Source: Stutzerimonas stutzeri
GTDB taxonomy: Bacteria; Pseudomonadota; Gammaproteobacteria; Pseudomonadales; Pseudomonadaceae
Assembly: GCF_013522825.1 (NCBI RefSeq)
Contig: NZ_JAAMQZ010000019.1
Location: 1 to 64,000, forward strand
Reading direction: 5' to 3'
Length of the DNA stretch: 64,000 bases
Under the pieces are notes generated by a model, which did no database searches, was not told the DNA's origin, and worked only from the letters and a program-made list of their open reading frames with translations. Position 1 is the stretch's first letter. Each line of letters opens with the position of its first letter. The position numbers and the translations under genes are program-made. Shown in pieces: positions 1-8,946 of the stretch.

Positions 1-1
1 C

Positions 2-106
2 GGCAAACAGATCGTCTGCGCGGCGATGCGTAAATTGCTCTGTATCGCCTATGGCGTGTTGAAATCCGGCGAACCGTTCAACCCCGAACTCGCTATTGCG
101 AAGTGA
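2..106 (+). mobile_element. IS110-family transposase, C-terminal end (partial)
   Basis: Thirty-four codons of a gene entering from the left edge, ending in TGA at 104-106. The translation contains AAMRKLLCIAYGVLKSG, which resembles the extreme C-terminus of IS110/IS116/IS902 transposases (Transposase_20 region), where the final helix carries a similar MRKLL...AYGVLK pattern. IS110 elements usually lack long terminal inverted repeats, so the right boundary of the element cannot be placed. The iron-uptake cluster starts about 100 bp further on, so the element sits at the edge of what looks like an accessory insertion. The assignment rests on a short tail only. Confidence 0.7.
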
Positions 107-140
107 GGGGCAAGACGGTATCTACGAAGCCGCGGCATTT

Positions 141-172
141 GTAGGTCGAATTAGCCGAAGGCGCAATCCGAC
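141..172. repeat. REP-like palindrome, GTAGGTCG...CCGAC family
   Basis: An imperfect palindrome, GTAGGTCGAATTAGCCGAAG followed by GCGCAATCCGAC. The same core recurs at 11542-11573 and in the tandem array around 11.5-11.9 kb. It lies between the transposase end and the PepSY gene and is intergenic. Confidence 0.6.
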
Positions 173-205
173 GATCCGAAGGCGAACCCGACACGCACCT
201 CTCAA

Positions 206-1387
206 TCACACCACCCACTCTGCCTCGCGCCTGAACGCTGCCGCCCTCCTCGCACGCAGCTTGCGCCACCAGATCACCACACCCGTCACTGACAGCACGG
301 CTATCGCCACGCCCAGCACCGCGATCAGGATCCGCCCCGGCATCCCGAGAATACGCCCACCATGGATCGCCGGCTGCAGCATGTGGAACTGCTGGCCCAG
401 GGTGCCTTGCCCCGGTATTTCCTGACCCAGCAACCGGGTCCCATCGGTACCGTGGAAGAACAGCCAGGCATTGCCCTGGTTGCTGTCGTGATCGCCGAAG
501 CCGGCGCCGTAGAAGTTGTATTCGAAGCTGTAGTACAGCTCGCCGATGGGCTCGCTCAGGCCAAGGTCGGCCGCATGCTGCATGGCGTAGGCGTAGGCCT
601 GGTGGAAATCGTAGGCGGTAGTGCCCAGCTCGTTCTTGGGCAGCCTGCCGCGCGCCTCGTAGACGCTCGGCTCTACCTTGGATACCAGCGACACCACCGG
701 CTTGAACACCTGCTCGGGCAGGTTCATGGCCACGCTGCTCACCGCTACCGGGGTGAGCAGCAGCCACAGCCACAGGCCGCCAGCGCGGTGCACGTCATGA
801 TTCATGCGCTGGCGCTTGATCTTCCACGACGTCCACCACTTGCCGAAGAAGGGCCGTCCGCGGGGAAAGGTCAGCAGCAGCGAAACGAAGCAGTCGAGCA
901 CCCAGGCGATCGCCACGATGCCCATCAGCCACAGCCCCCAGTTGCCCGGCAGAGACAGGTTGTAGTGAAACTCGAGCATGAAGGGCACGAAGTTCTTGCG
1001 CGAGAAACAGCACTCGCCCCAGTAGCGCGTGCCGACCGGCGCGCCGGTCACCGCGTCGAGGTAATGCACCACGGGCCTGATATCGAAAGACTTGCCGGTC
1101 GCGGGGTCCTTGCGTGGCACCAGCGCCATCAGCGCGGCATGGCCCGGCTCGTCGGGGAACTCCATGTACCAGACCTGCATGCGCGGATTGGCCGCCTCGA
1201 TCCGCTCGACCAGATCGCCCGGCGCCAGCACCGGGCCCTCGCTGGTGGTGTGGTAGAACTCGGGATTCAGCCACTCGTCCAGCTCGTGATGAAAGGCCAG
1301 GATGCTGCCAGTGATGCCCGCCAGAAACAGGAACAGCGCAGTGGCCAGGCCGATGTAGCGGTGCAGGAGCACGAGGATGGAACGCAT
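206..1387 (-). CDS. PepSY-associated transmembrane protein (iron-uptake associated)
   Basis: 393-residue inner-membrane protein of the PepSY_TM family. It opens with a membrane segment preceded by the typical LLHRYIGL motif (residues about 8-15) and followed by GSILAFHHELDEWLNP. Further hydrophobic segments lie near residues 148-175, 200-225 and 350-375, with a large periplasmic region carrying PepSY motifs between. Such proteins commonly sit beside TonB-dependent siderophore receptors and are thought to help ferric-siderophore reduction or release at the inner membrane; that role is inferred here from position. It lies 67 bp downstream of the receptor on the same strand and is probably co-transcribed. 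The start has an upstream GGA at about 9 nt. Confidence 0.85.
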   Translation of the reverse strand: MRSILVLLHRYIGLATALFLFLAGITGSILAFHHELDEWLNPEFYHTTSEGPVLAPGDLVERIEAANPRMQVWYMEFPDEPGHAALMALVPRKDPATGKSFDIRPVVHYLDAVTGAPVGTRYWGECCFSRKNFVPFMLEFHYNLSLPGNWGLWLMGIVAIAWVLDCFVSLLLTFPRGRPFFGKWWTSWKIKRQRMNHDVHRAGGLWLWLLLTPVAVSSVAMNLPEQVFKPVVSLVSKVEPSVYEARGRLPKNELGTTAYDFHQAYAYAMQHAADLGLSEPIGELYYSFEYNFYGAGFGDHDSNQGNAWLFFHGTDGTRLLGQEIPGQGTLGQQFHMLQPAIHGGRILGMPGRILIAVLGVAIAVLSVTGVVIWWRKLRARRAAAFRREAEWVV

Positions 1388-1454
1388 CGTCGGTTATCCG
1401 TATTTCAGAAAGCACGAAGCCGCCGGCCCGTGCAGGCCGGCGGCTGGTTATCGA

Positions 1455-3914
1455 TCAGAATTCGTAGCTGACCGTTGCGGTGACATTGCGCTCCTCACCC
1501 AGATAGCAGTAGTTCAGGCTGCTGCCGCAGGCCGCCACGTACCTTTTGTCGGTGAGGTTGTTGGCGTTCAAGCGGACATCCATACCCGGCAGGCCCACTT
1601 TGGCAAGGTCATAGCCGATGGAGGCATCGAAGAGCGTATAGGACGGAATACGTTGCGTGTTCTCGGCATCGGCCCAGCTCTTGCCGACATAGCGGATGCC
1701 CGCGCCGGTGCTCAGCCCTTCCAGGCGATCACCGATGAAACGGTAATCCGCCCAGAGGGAGGCCATGTGACGCACGGATTGGGTCGGGGTGTTGCCCTTG
1801 TTATCCAGGGTGCTGTCCAAGGCGCTGAACACCGACTTCGAGTATTCGATATCAGTGAAGGTGTAGCTGCCCAGCAGGCGCAGGCTGTCGGTCAGTTGCA
1901 GACGGGCTTCAAGCTCCAGACCTTGCGAACGAACGGCCCCGACCGGGCGGAAGAAGTTCTCGTCAGGCAGCTTGGAGGCGAGGTTTTCCTGCTCGATGTG
2001 GAACAGTGCGGCGGTATACAGGTCGTCGCTGCCTGCCGGCTGGTACTTGATGCCCAACTCCCACTGGGTGCCCTCAGTCGGTTCGAGCGGAACGCCATTG
2101 GCGTCGGCGGTCGAGTTCGGGTTGAACGATTCCGAATAGCTGAGATAGGGCGCCACACCATTGTCGAACAGGTACAGAACGCCGGCGCGGGACGTCAGCT
2201 GATTGGAATCCTTGGCCGAAGAGACGCTCGCACCTGCCGTTTCCACCTCGGTCTCGACCCAGTCCTGACGCAGGCCCAGGGAGAAACGCCAGCGGTCGAG
2301 CTCGATCAGATCCTGCATATACAGGCCCGTCTGTTCCAGTCGACGGGTCTGGGCGAAGGGCGCGCCGGGCGCCACCGGTGCGCCGTAGACCGGGTCGAAG
2401 GCATCGAGGTTGGCGACAGCCGCGCCGTAATAGGCCACCTTCGCTTTTCCGCGCTGGTAATCGATACCCGTGATCAGGGTGTGGCGAAGCGCACCGGTGT
2501 CGAATTCGGCCTGCAGCATATTGTCGATGATCCAGGAGTGCAGCCGCTCATCCGCACCGGTATAGGCGCGCGCCAGTTCCGAGGTATCCCCGACCCAGCC
2601 CATGCCATAGACCTGTTCCGACTCGACCTGCGAATCCAGATAGCGGAAGTTCTGCCGCATCGACCAGGTATCGTCGAAGCGGTGCTCGAACTGGTAGCCG
2701 AGCATCTGCTGGGTGCGCTCGAATTTCTCGTGATCGGGCTCGCCTTCGAAGAAACCATCGGAGAGATAACGCCCGTTGCGCCGATAGAGCGTGCCTTCGG
2801 CAGGCAAGCCACCGTGATAGCCGCTTTCAGGGTCGTGTTGCATATAGGCTTGCAGCGTCAGCGCGGTGTCCTCGGAAAACGCCATACGCACAGACGGCGC
2901 CAGCGCATAACGCTCCGATTCGACGTGGTCGTACTGGGTATCGCTCCGGTCAGCCAGGCCGACCAGGCGATAGGAAAGCTGCCCCTGCTCATCCAGAGGG
3001 CCGCCCAGATCGACGCCGATGGCCTTCTGCCTGTTGCTACCGACCGTCGCCTGGATCTGGCGGTATGGCTCGCGGGTCGGCTGCTTGCTGGTCATCGCCA
3101 CCAGCCCGCCGGGGAGGCTGCGGCCATACAGCACCGACGAAGGCCCCTTCAGCACATCGATACGCTCCAGCAGATAGGGATCGATCTGCATGGTGCTGTA
3201 AGTGCCGGCATCCCCCATGACCTTGAGGCCATCGAGATAGAGGTTATCCACCGAGCCATCGTTGAAACCGCGCATGGCCACATAGTCGTAGCGGCTGGTG
3301 GCGCCGTAGGGGCTGCTCATCACTCCTGGCGTGTAGCGCAGGGCCTGGGCAACCGTGAGCGAGCCCTGGTCATCCATCTGCTGGCGGGTCACCACCGAGA
3401 CGCTCTGCGAGGTTTCCACCAGCGGCATGCTGGTCTTGGTCGCCACGCTACTGTGGCTGGCGTTGTAGCCTTCCATCGCGCCCAGGGCGTTACCCAGAGC
3501 GAAGCCTTCGACCACCATCGGCTTGAGTTCAACCGTACTGGCCTGTTCAGCACGCGGCACCAGCGAATAGGTGCCCTGCCCATTGCGTAGCGCTTGCAGA
3601 CCGCTGCCCTGCAGCAACGCGGCGAAGCCTTCGTCCACACCGTATTGCCCGCTCAAACCGCGCGACTGGCGGCCTTCGAGCAAGGCGCCATCCACAGAAA
3701 GCATGACGCCCGCCTCACCGGCGAAGCGGCTGAGGGCGCTGGACAGCGGGCCTGCGGGAATTTCATAACTGCGAACCGATTGCTCGCTGGCGGCGAACTG
3801 CGCTAACGCGGCAGGCGTAGCGACGAGGGTCGCCAGTGGCAGGCAGAACAGCGCGGCGCGAATGGCCTGCGCCAGGGGACGCGAACGGTGATACGGGCGG
3901 TCTTGGAAGGGCAT
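1455..3914 (-). CDS. TonB-dependent siderophore receptor with N-terminal signalling domain
   Basis: 819-residue outer-membrane receptor. A signal peptide spans about residues 1-39 (ends TPAALAQ). It is followed by a secretin/TonB short N-terminal (STN) signalling domain (about 48-118), a plug domain (about 150-265, with VVTRQQMDDQ and VLKGPSSVLYGRSLPGG) and a 22-strand barrel ending in aromatic TATVSYEF. The STN extension is characteristic of transducers that signal ligand occupancy to a FecR-type anti-sigma factor, and the fecI/fecR pair lies immediately upstream, so this is a FecA/FpvA/FoxA-type cell-surface signalling receptor. The ligand cannot be read from sequence. The start is supported by AAGGA 8 nt upstream. 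Confidence 0.93.
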   Translation of the reverse strand: MPFQDRPYHRSRPLAQAIRAALFCLPLATLVATPAALAQFAASEQSVRSYEIPAGPLSSALSRFAGEAGVMLSVDGALLEGRQSRGLSGQYGVDEGFAALLQGSGLQALRNGQGTYSLVPRAEQASTVELKPMVVEGFALGNALGAMEGYNASHSSVATKTSMPLVETSQSVSVVTRQQMDDQGSLTVAQALRYTPGVMSSPYGATSRYDYVAMRGFNDGSVDNLYLDGLKVMGDAGTYSTMQIDPYLLERIDVLKGPSSVLYGRSLPGGLVAMTSKQPTREPYRQIQATVGSNRQKAIGVDLGGPLDEQGQLSYRLVGLADRSDTQYDHVESERYALAPSVRMAFSEDTALTLQAYMQHDPESGYHGGLPAEGTLYRRNGRYLSDGFFEGEPDHEKFERTQQMLGYQFEHRFDDTWSMRQNFRYLDSQVESEQVYGMGWVGDTSELARAYTGADERLHSWIIDNMLQAEFDTGALRHTLITGIDYQRGKAKVAYYGAAVANLDAFDPVYGAPVAPGAPFAQTRRLEQTGLYMQDLIELDRWRFSLGLRQDWVETEVETAGASVSSAKDSNQLTSRAGVLYLFDNGVAPYLSYSESFNPNSTADANGVPLEPTEGTQWELGIKYQPAGSDDLYTAALFHIEQENLASKLPDENFFRPVGAVRSQGLELEARLQLTDSLRLLGSYTFTDIEYSKSVFSALDSTLDNKGNTPTQSVRHMASLWADYRFIGDRLEGLSTGAGIRYVGKSWADAENTQRIPSYTLFDASIGYDLAKVGLPGMDVRLNANNLTDKRYVAACGSSLNYCYLGEERNVTATVSYEF

Positions 3915-4024
3915 GAGTGATCCTTTTTGCGGAGGGCAAATTCACGGTCAGTGACCCTATGCCCGCCCAGCTCACAAAAAGGGAACCCGAACAGGAATAT
4001 TTTTTATTCGCGTTAAGGTCGAAC

Positions 4025-4981
4025 TCAGACGTCGCCTGTTCGCCCCGAGGGTTCAAGGCTGATCCACCAGGGCATGCGCCGGTTGATGCGCAGCGGCAAG
4101 GTGCTTTCCAGCGCATCCAGCACCCGCTCGGTATCCGCCAGCGGAAACGCGCCCACCACACGCAGATCGGCGATGCGTGGATCGCAACCGATATAGCCAC
4201 GGCGATAGCGGCCCAGTTCGGCGACGAAGTCTTCCAGGCGCTGATTGTCGGCCAGCAGCACGCCGTTGGCCCATGCCTGGCTGGCCGCCTGAGCGGGTTG
4301 CGCCGGTCGAATGAAGTCGATGCCGAAGGTGGCTTGTTGTCCTGAGGCAATGGTTTGCGGCGCGCCGAAGCGGGTCGGCTGGATTTCAACCATACCGGCA
4401 AAGACGTCGAGCTGGGTCAGCCCCGGATGTTGCCGCACCGCGAAGCGTGCCTGCTGGCGTGCCTGTACGCGGCCTTCTGCCGTGCGCAGCAGCAAGGGAC
4501 GCCGTTCCTCAGGCGTATCGAGCAGCAACTCGCCGCGCAACAGGGAAAGCTGTCGGACATGCCGGTCGAAAGACACATCCACGGCGCTGTAGGTGTTCAG
4601 CCACAGTTGCGAGCCATCCGCCAGGCGCAGGTCGCGGACTTCGCCGACGGCGGTGCGTTGATCAGCCGACCACTCCTGCCACCCGCCCAGGCCCGTAGAC
4701 AGCGCCAGCGCGCCGCCACCCACCAGCGAGAGCATCTTCAGCGCCTGCCTTCGGTTGGGCTGACGTTGTTGCAACAGACGGCTGGCTGCCCGCCCGGCCC
4801 GGTCATCGGCCAGTGGCTGGAATTGTCCGCTGATGCGCTCGACCCGTTGCCAGGCCAGTGCATGTTGCGGCTCCCGCAACCAGGCGTGCCAGGCCTGCCG
4901 GTCCGCCGCACTGGCGGAGCCCGACTGCAGCACCGCGAACCAGTGTGCCGCCTCCTGCAAGACCCGGTAATCGGCGTTCAT
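4025..4981 (-). CDS. fecR: FecR-family sigma-factor regulator (anti-sigma)
   Basis: 318-residue FecR-like protein. The N-terminal cytoplasmic DUF4880 region (about 8-50, WFAVLQSGSASAADRQAW) would bind the ECF sigma factor. A single hydrophobic stretch (MLSLVGGGALALSTGLGG, about 84-101) crosses the membrane. The FecR domain (about 112-205) and a C-terminal segment (about 240-300) face the periplasm, where they contact the signalling domain of the receptor. Its ATG overlaps the sigma-factor stop by 4 bp (ATGA), so the two are translationally coupled. The receptor gene follows after about 110 bp. The exact iron source sensed is unknown. Confidence 0.9.
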   Translation of the reverse strand: MNADYRVLQEAAHWFAVLQSGSASAADRQAWHAWLREPQHALAWQRVERISGQFQPLADDRAGRAASRLLQQRQPNRRQALKMLSLVGGGALALSTGLGGWQEWSADQRTAVGEVRDLRLADGSQLWLNTYSAVDVSFDRHVRQLSLLRGELLLDTPEERRPLLLRTAEGRVQARQQARFAVRQHPGLTQLDVFAGMVEIQPTRFGAPQTIASGQQATFGIDFIRPAQPAQAASQAWANGVLLADNQRLEDFVAELGRYRRGYIGCDPRIADLRVVGAFPLADTERVLDALESTLPLRINRRMPWWISLEPSGRTGDV

Positions 4982-5493
4982 GGCTCTTCCGCCAACAGCA
5001 GGCAGTGCAGCATCGCCTGCGCCATGTACTTCTTGACCATGCGCTCGGAGACGCCAAGCTCCACCGCAATGGCAGCGTACTTCATGCCATGCAGCTGGGA
5101 CATGAGAAACGCCGTTGTCACTTTCGAGGGCAGGCGGGCCAACATCGCGTCGATTCGCAGCAAGGTTTCCACGATCAGCGCCTGGGATTCGGGCGAAGGC
5201 GCGACCGCCTCCGGTTGCAGCATCAGGGCATCGAGATAGGCCTGCTCCACCTGCCGGCGACGCCAGTGATTGATCAGCAGCCCCTTGGCAATGGTGTGCA
5301 GATAGGCCCGTGGCTCGCGGATGGCGGCCATGTCCTGATCCTTGCCCAGCAGCCGGACGAAAGTATCCTGCGCCAGATCGGCGGCGTTCTGACTGCAGCC
5401 CAGCTGGCGCCGCAACCAGCCATTCAGCCAGCCCTGATGCTCGACATAGAGCCGCTGTATGTATTGTTGCCGGATGAGACTGTCGGCTGCCAT
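4978..5493 (-). CDS. fecI: ECF sigma factor, FecI type
   Basis: 171-residue extracytoplasmic-function sigma factor. Region 2 includes DLAQDTFVRLLG (about residues 40-51) and region 4 carries a helix-turn-helix, YAAIAVELGVSERMVKKYM (about 145-163). The size and layout match iron-starvation sigma factors that direct transcription of one adjacent TonB receptor. The start is supported by GGGAGG 4-5 nt upstream. A Fur-like box lies about 27-45 bp upstream, so iron repression of this gene and FecR is expected. It is followed directly by fecR, then the receptor and the PepSY protein. Confidence 0.92.
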   Translation of the reverse strand: MAADSLIRQQYIQRLYVEHQGWLNGWLRRQLGCSQNAADLAQDTFVRLLGKDQDMAAIREPRAYLHTIAKGLLINHWRRRQVEQAYLDALMLQPEAVAPSPESQALIVETLLRIDAMLARLPSKVTTAFLMSQLHGMKYAAIAVELGVSERMVKKYMAQAMLHCLLLAEEP

Positions 5494-5519
5494 GGAGCCT
5501 CCCGCAGGTTGGCGAGAGG

Positions 5520-5538
5520 AATGATAACGCTTCTCAAT
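5520..5538. promoter_or_regulatory. Fur-box-like operator upstream of fecI
   Basis: AATGATAACGCTTCTCAAT matches about 15 of 19 positions of a typical Pseudomonas Fur box (AATGATAATNATTCTCATT). It contains a TGATAA / TTCTCA dyad. It lies 27 bp upstream of the fecI start, in the promoter position for the minus strand. Confidence 0.65.
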
Positions 5539-5612
5539 AGCGGATTTCTACCGGCAGCACTTATCAGTTTCAGAGACGAGTCCATGCCCCAGCGGGTGTT
5601 TTTCTCTGGGCG

Positions 5613-5657
5613 AAAAAAAACCTCGAACTTCATTGGGGGAGGGGGAAGTTCGAGGTT
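5613..5657 (-). terminator. Rho-independent terminator of the ErsA-like RNA
   Basis: Perfect 12-bp inverted repeat AACCTCGAACTT / AAGTTCGAGGTT (5646-5657 and 5619-5630), with a 15-nt C-rich loop and an 8-nt U run (5613-5620) on the minus strand. Confidence 0.9.
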
Positions 5658-5739
5658 GAATCCGGACCGCTAGGGCGGGGTCCGAAGATCTGCCAACACT
5701 TAACACAACAAGGAGCATCGAAGAGCTTTCACACCCTTC
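5613..5739 (-). ncRNA. ersA: ErsA / Spot 42-like small RNA downstream of polA
   Basis: A non-coding transcript of about 127 nt is inferred on the minus strand, starting about 80 bp after the polA stop. It starts about 6-7 nt after an AlgU-type promoter and ends at a strong intrinsic terminator. It contains a C-rich single-stranded stretch (CCCCCTCCCCC, in the loop of the terminal hairpin) and an internal hairpin (CGGACC...GGTCCG, about 5660-5685). Known biology: Spot 42 (spf) in E. coli and ErsA in P. aeruginosa lie directly downstream of polA in the same orientation; ErsA is roughly 130 nt and is controlled by AlgU/sigma-22. Position, length and promoter all fit; identity by sequence alignment was not tested. 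Confidence 0.72.
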
Positions 5740-5745
5740 GTAGCC

Positions 5746-5773
5746 TAGGACTCGACTGTCCGGCCCGAAGTTC
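5746..5773 (-). promoter_or_regulatory. AlgU (sigma-22/sigma-E)-type promoter of the ErsA-like RNA
   Basis: On the minus strand GAACTT (5768-5773) is followed after 17 nt by TCCTA (5746-5750). The AlgU consensus is GAACTT-N16/17-TCTGA, so the -35 is perfect and the -10 matches at three of five positions. The implied start gives an RNA of about 127 nt to the terminator. Confidence 0.6.
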
Positions 5774-5818
5774 AATGCGCCACGAAAAATATTCGCGCCG
5801 TTACACAAACGAGGCGCG

Positions 5819-8560
5819 TCAGTGCGCCTCGTCCCAGTTGCCACCTACACCCGTCTCCACCAGCAGCGGTACATCCAGTTCAGCGGCATGGCTCATCAGC
5901 GGGCAAAGCGCCTCGCGCACCTGCTCGATCAGGTCTTCGCGCACCTCCAGCACCAGTTCATCGTGCACCTGCAGGATCACCCGCGCATCCAGCCCGCTCT
6001 GTTGCAGCCAGGCGTCCACGGTGATCATGGCGCGCTTGATGATATCCGCTGCGGTGCCCTGCATCGGCGCGTTGATCGCGGTGCGCTCGGCACCCTTGCG
6101 CATGGCGCCGTTCTTCGAGTTGATCTCGGGCAGGTACAGGCGGCGTCCGAACAGCGTCTCGACATAACCCTGCTCGGCAGCCTGGGCGCGGGTGCGCTCC
6201 ATGTAGGCCAGCACGCCGGGGTAACGGGCGAAGTAGCGGTCGATATAGGCCTGGGCTTCACCGCGGGCGACGTCGATCTGCTTGGCCAGGCCGAAGGCGC
6301 TCATGCCGTAGATCAGGCCGAAGTTGATCGCCTTGGCGCGGCGCCGCTGCTCCGCACTGACCTCATCCAGCGGCACGCCGAACACCTCGGCGGCAGTGGC
6401 GCGGTGTACATCCAGACCGTTGCGGAAGGCGTGCAGCAGGCCTTCGTCCTGGGCCAGGTGGGCCATGATGCGCAACTCGATCTGCGAGTAGTCCGCCGCC
6501 AGCAACTTGTAGCCGGGCGCGGCGACGAAGGCCTGGCGGATACGCCGGCCCTCGGCGGTACGGATCGGGATGTTCTGCAGGTTCGGGTCACTGGAAGACA
6601 ACCGGCCAGTGGCGGTGACCGCCTGGTGATAGCTGGTGTGGATGCGCCCGGTGCGCGGGTTGATCTGCTGCGGCAGCTTGTCGGTATAGGTGCCCTTGAG
6701 CTTGCTCAGGCTGCGGTGCTGCATGATCACCTTGGGCAGCGGGTAGTCACGCTCGGCCAGTTCCGCCAGCACGCTTTCGGCGGTGGAAGGCTGGCCGCCA
6801 GCGGTTTTCGACAGCACCGGGCAACCGAGCTTTTCATAAAGAATGGCGCACAGCTGCTTGGGCGAGCCGAGGTTGAATTCCTCGCCGGCGATATCGAAGG
6901 CTTCGCGTTCGAGCTGCACCAGCTTTTCACCCAGCTCGACGCTCTGCTGGCCCAGCAACTGGGCATCGACCAGAGCGCCGCTACGCTCGATACGCGCCAG
7001 CACCGGCACCAGCGGCATTTCGATTTCGTTCAATACCTTGAGCAGCGAAGGCGTGGCTTCGAGCTTTTCCAGCAGCGTCTGGTGCAGGCGCAGGGTGACG
7101 TCGGCATCTTCGGCGGCGTAGGGGCCGGCCTGCTCGATGGCGATCTGGTCGAAGGTCAGCTGCTTGGCACCCTTGCCGGCGATGTCCTCGAAGCGGATGG
7201 TGCCGCGACCGAGGTACTTGAGCGCCAGGCTGTCCATATCATGGCGGGTGGCGGTGGCGTCCAGCACGTAGGATTCGAGCATGGTGTCGAAGCGCAGGCC
7301 GCGCATCTCGATACCGTAGTGCGCGAGCACGTTCATGTCGTACTTGCCGTGCTGGCAGATCTTGCCCTGGTCCGGGTCTTCCAGCAGCGGTTTGAGGGCG
7401 GCGAGCACGCTGTCGCGGTCCAGCTGCTGCGGCACACCCATATAGCTGTGGCACAGCGGCACGTAAGCGGCCTTGCCGGTCTCGATGGCGAAGGACAGAC
7501 CCACCAGCTGCGCCTTCTGCGCGTCGATGCTGGTGGTTTCGGTGTCGAAGGCGAAGCGCTCGGCGCGCTTGAGCTGCGCCAGCCAGCGGTCGAAGTCGGC
7601 CTGTGCGAGAAGCGTCTCGTACTCGGCTTCGGCCTGAATCGAAGCCCCTTCCGAGGTGTCCTCATTGCTTTCAGCGGCTTTCGCTTCACGCAACAGCTCG
7701 TCCAGCCACTGCTTGAACTCCAGCTCGCGGTAGAGCGCGATCAGCGCCTCGCGATGCGGCTCGCCGGGCATCAGGTCGGCCACCTGCACGTCCAGCGGCA
7801 CGTCGAGCTTGATGGTCGCCAGCTCGTAGGACATGAAGGCCGCCTCGCGGTGTTCCGCAAGCTTGATACCCAGCGACTTGGCGCCGCGAATCGGCAACGC
7901 CGCAACCGCATCGAGGTTGTCGTAAAGCCCCTTGAGCCCGCCGGCGATGCCGTTGAGCAGGCCGCAGGCGGTCTTCTCGCCGACGCCGGGCACGCCGGGT
8001 ATGTTGTCCACCTTGTCGCCCATCAGCGCAAGGAAGTCGATGATCAGCTCGGGGCCGACGCCGAACTTGTTCTGCACGCCTGCCACATCATAAACGCTGC
8101 CGGTCATGGTGTTGACCAGAGTGACGTGAGGGCAGACCAGCTGCGCCATGTCCTTGTCGCCGGTGGAAATCACCACGTCGCGCCCCAGCGCTGCGCACTG
8201 GCGCGCCAGGGTGCCGATCACATCGTCGGCCTCGACGCCTTCGACACACAGCAGCGGCAGGCCCAGCGCACGCACGCTGGCATGTAACGGCTCGATCTGG
8301 CCGCGCAGGTCGTCGGGCATCGGCGGGCGGTGGGATTTGTATTCGGCGAACAGCTCGTCACGAAAGGTCGGCCCCTTGGCGTCGAAGACCACCGCAAACG
8401 GGCTGTCCGGGTACTGCCGGCGCAGCGACAGCAGCATGTTCAGCACGCCTTTCACCGCGCCGGTGGGCTTGCCGGTGGAGGTGGTCAGCGGCGGCAGGGC
8501 ATGGAAGGCGCGATAGAGGTAGGACGAACCGTCCACCAGGACCAGGGGCGTTTGACTCAT
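5819..8560 (-). CDS. polA: DNA polymerase I
   Basis: 913-residue three-domain polymerase. The N-terminal 5'-3' exonuclease carries [18 protein letters not shown]. The 3'-5' proofreading exonuclease retains its acidic residues ([19 protein letters not shown]). The polymerase domain contains motif [14 protein letters not shown], the O-helix region [18 protein letters not shown] and motif [11 protein letters not shown]. It acts in Okazaki-fragment maturation and excision repair. The frame is open further upstream to 8611, but [19 protein letters not shown] at 8560 is the usual N-terminus of the family, so that start is chosen. It is divergent from the DUF2782 gene, and the ErsA-like RNA follows the stop. 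Confidence 0.97.
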   Translation of the reverse strand: MSQTPLVLVDGSSYLYRAFHALPPLTTSTGKPTGAVKGVLNMLLSLRRQYPDSPFAVVFDAKGPTFRDELFAEYKSHRPPMPDDLRGQIEPLHASVRALGLPLLCVEGVEADDVIGTLARQCAALGRDVVISTGDKDMAQLVCPHVTLVNTMTGSVYDVAGVQNKFGVGPELIIDFLALMGDKVDNIPGVPGVGEKTACGLLNGIAGGLKGLYDNLDAVAALPIRGAKSLGIKLAEHREAAFMSYELATIKLDVPLDVQVADLMPGEPHREALIALYRELEFKQWLDELLREAKAAESNEDTSEGASIQAEAEYETLLAQADFDRWLAQLKRAERFAFDTETTSIDAQKAQLVGLSFAIETGKAAYVPLCHSYMGVPQQLDRDSVLAALKPLLEDPDQGKICQHGKYDMNVLAHYGIEMRGLRFDTMLESYVLDATATRHDMDSLALKYLGRGTIRFEDIAGKGAKQLTFDQIAIEQAGPYAAEDADVTLRLHQTLLEKLEATPSLLKVLNEIEMPLVPVLARIERSGALVDAQLLGQQSVELGEKLVQLEREAFDIAGEEFNLGSPKQLCAILYEKLGCPVLSKTAGGQPSTAESVLAELAERDYPLPKVIMQHRSLSKLKGTYTDKLPQQINPRTGRIHTSYHQAVTATGRLSSSDPNLQNIPIRTAEGRRIRQAFVAAPGYKLLAADYSQIELRIMAHLAQDEGLLHAFRNGLDVHRATAAEVFGVPLDEVSAEQRRRAKAINFGLIYGMSAFGLAKQIDVARGEAQAYIDRYFARYPGVLAYMERTRAQAAEQGYVETLFGRRLYLPEINSKNGAMRKGAERTAINAPMQGTAADIIKRAMITVDAWLQQSGLDARVILQVHDELVLEVREDLIEQVREALCPLMSHAAELDVPLLVETGVGGNWDEAH

Positions 8561-8635
8561 GAGCGGGATCAACCTTTTCGATGGCCTCGGGGCTAGAATG
8601 CGCAGGACCAATCACTGGAAAGGGACAAGGTTATC

Positions 8636-8917
8636 ATGCGCGCTCTCAAACACCTGATGCTGGCCGGTGTGCTGGCAGCCGTTCCGCTCGTCGGCTTTGC
8701 CCAGGAATCGGTGGACGGCGATCCGGACGTCACCATCCGTCAGGAAGGCGAACGCACAGTGGAGGAATACCGCGTCAATGGCTTCCTCTACGCCGTGAAA
8801 GTCACGCCCAAGCACGGCAAGCCCTACTTCTTGGTGCGCGCCGACGGCGACAGCAATTTCGTGCGCGCCGACCAGCCGGACATGCTGATTCCCGCCTGGG
8901 AGATCTTCCGTTGGTAA
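8636..8917 (+). CDS. DUF2782 periplasmic protein
   Basis: 93-residue protein with a cleavable signal peptide (MRALKHLMLAGVLAAVPLVGFAQ with cleavage near residue 22). It is followed by a short domain, VTIRQEGERTVEEYRVNG...YAVKVTPKHGKPYFLVRADG, typical of DUF2782 (found between polA and thrB in Pseudomonas). The molecular function is not known. A purine-rich GGAAAGGGACAAGG lies upstream of the start. It is divergently transcribed from polA over 75 bp and is followed 29 bp later by thrB, so the two are probably one transcript. Confidence 0.88.
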   Translation: MRALKHLMLAGVLAAVPLVGFAQESVDGDPDVTIRQEGERTVEEYRVNGFLYAVKVTPKHGKPYFLVRADGDSNFVRADQPDMLIPAWEIFRW

Positions 8918-8946
8918 ACGCCCGCTGTCATTGAGGAAGGCCCCCC

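Noticed and set aside
1377..3590. Open frame of 737 codons on the plus strand
   Set aside because: Antisense shadow of the TonB receptor; high-GC third positions create long open frames, and the translation resembles no family.
3915..4024. ECF-type promoter in the fecR-receptor gap
   Set aside because: No convincing pair of iron-starvation sigma elements could be aligned; the receptor may depend on its own promoter, but I could not place it.
5822..8287. Open frame of 821 codons on the plus strand
   Set aside because: Antisense shadow of polA, which carries all the conserved motifs on the minus strand.
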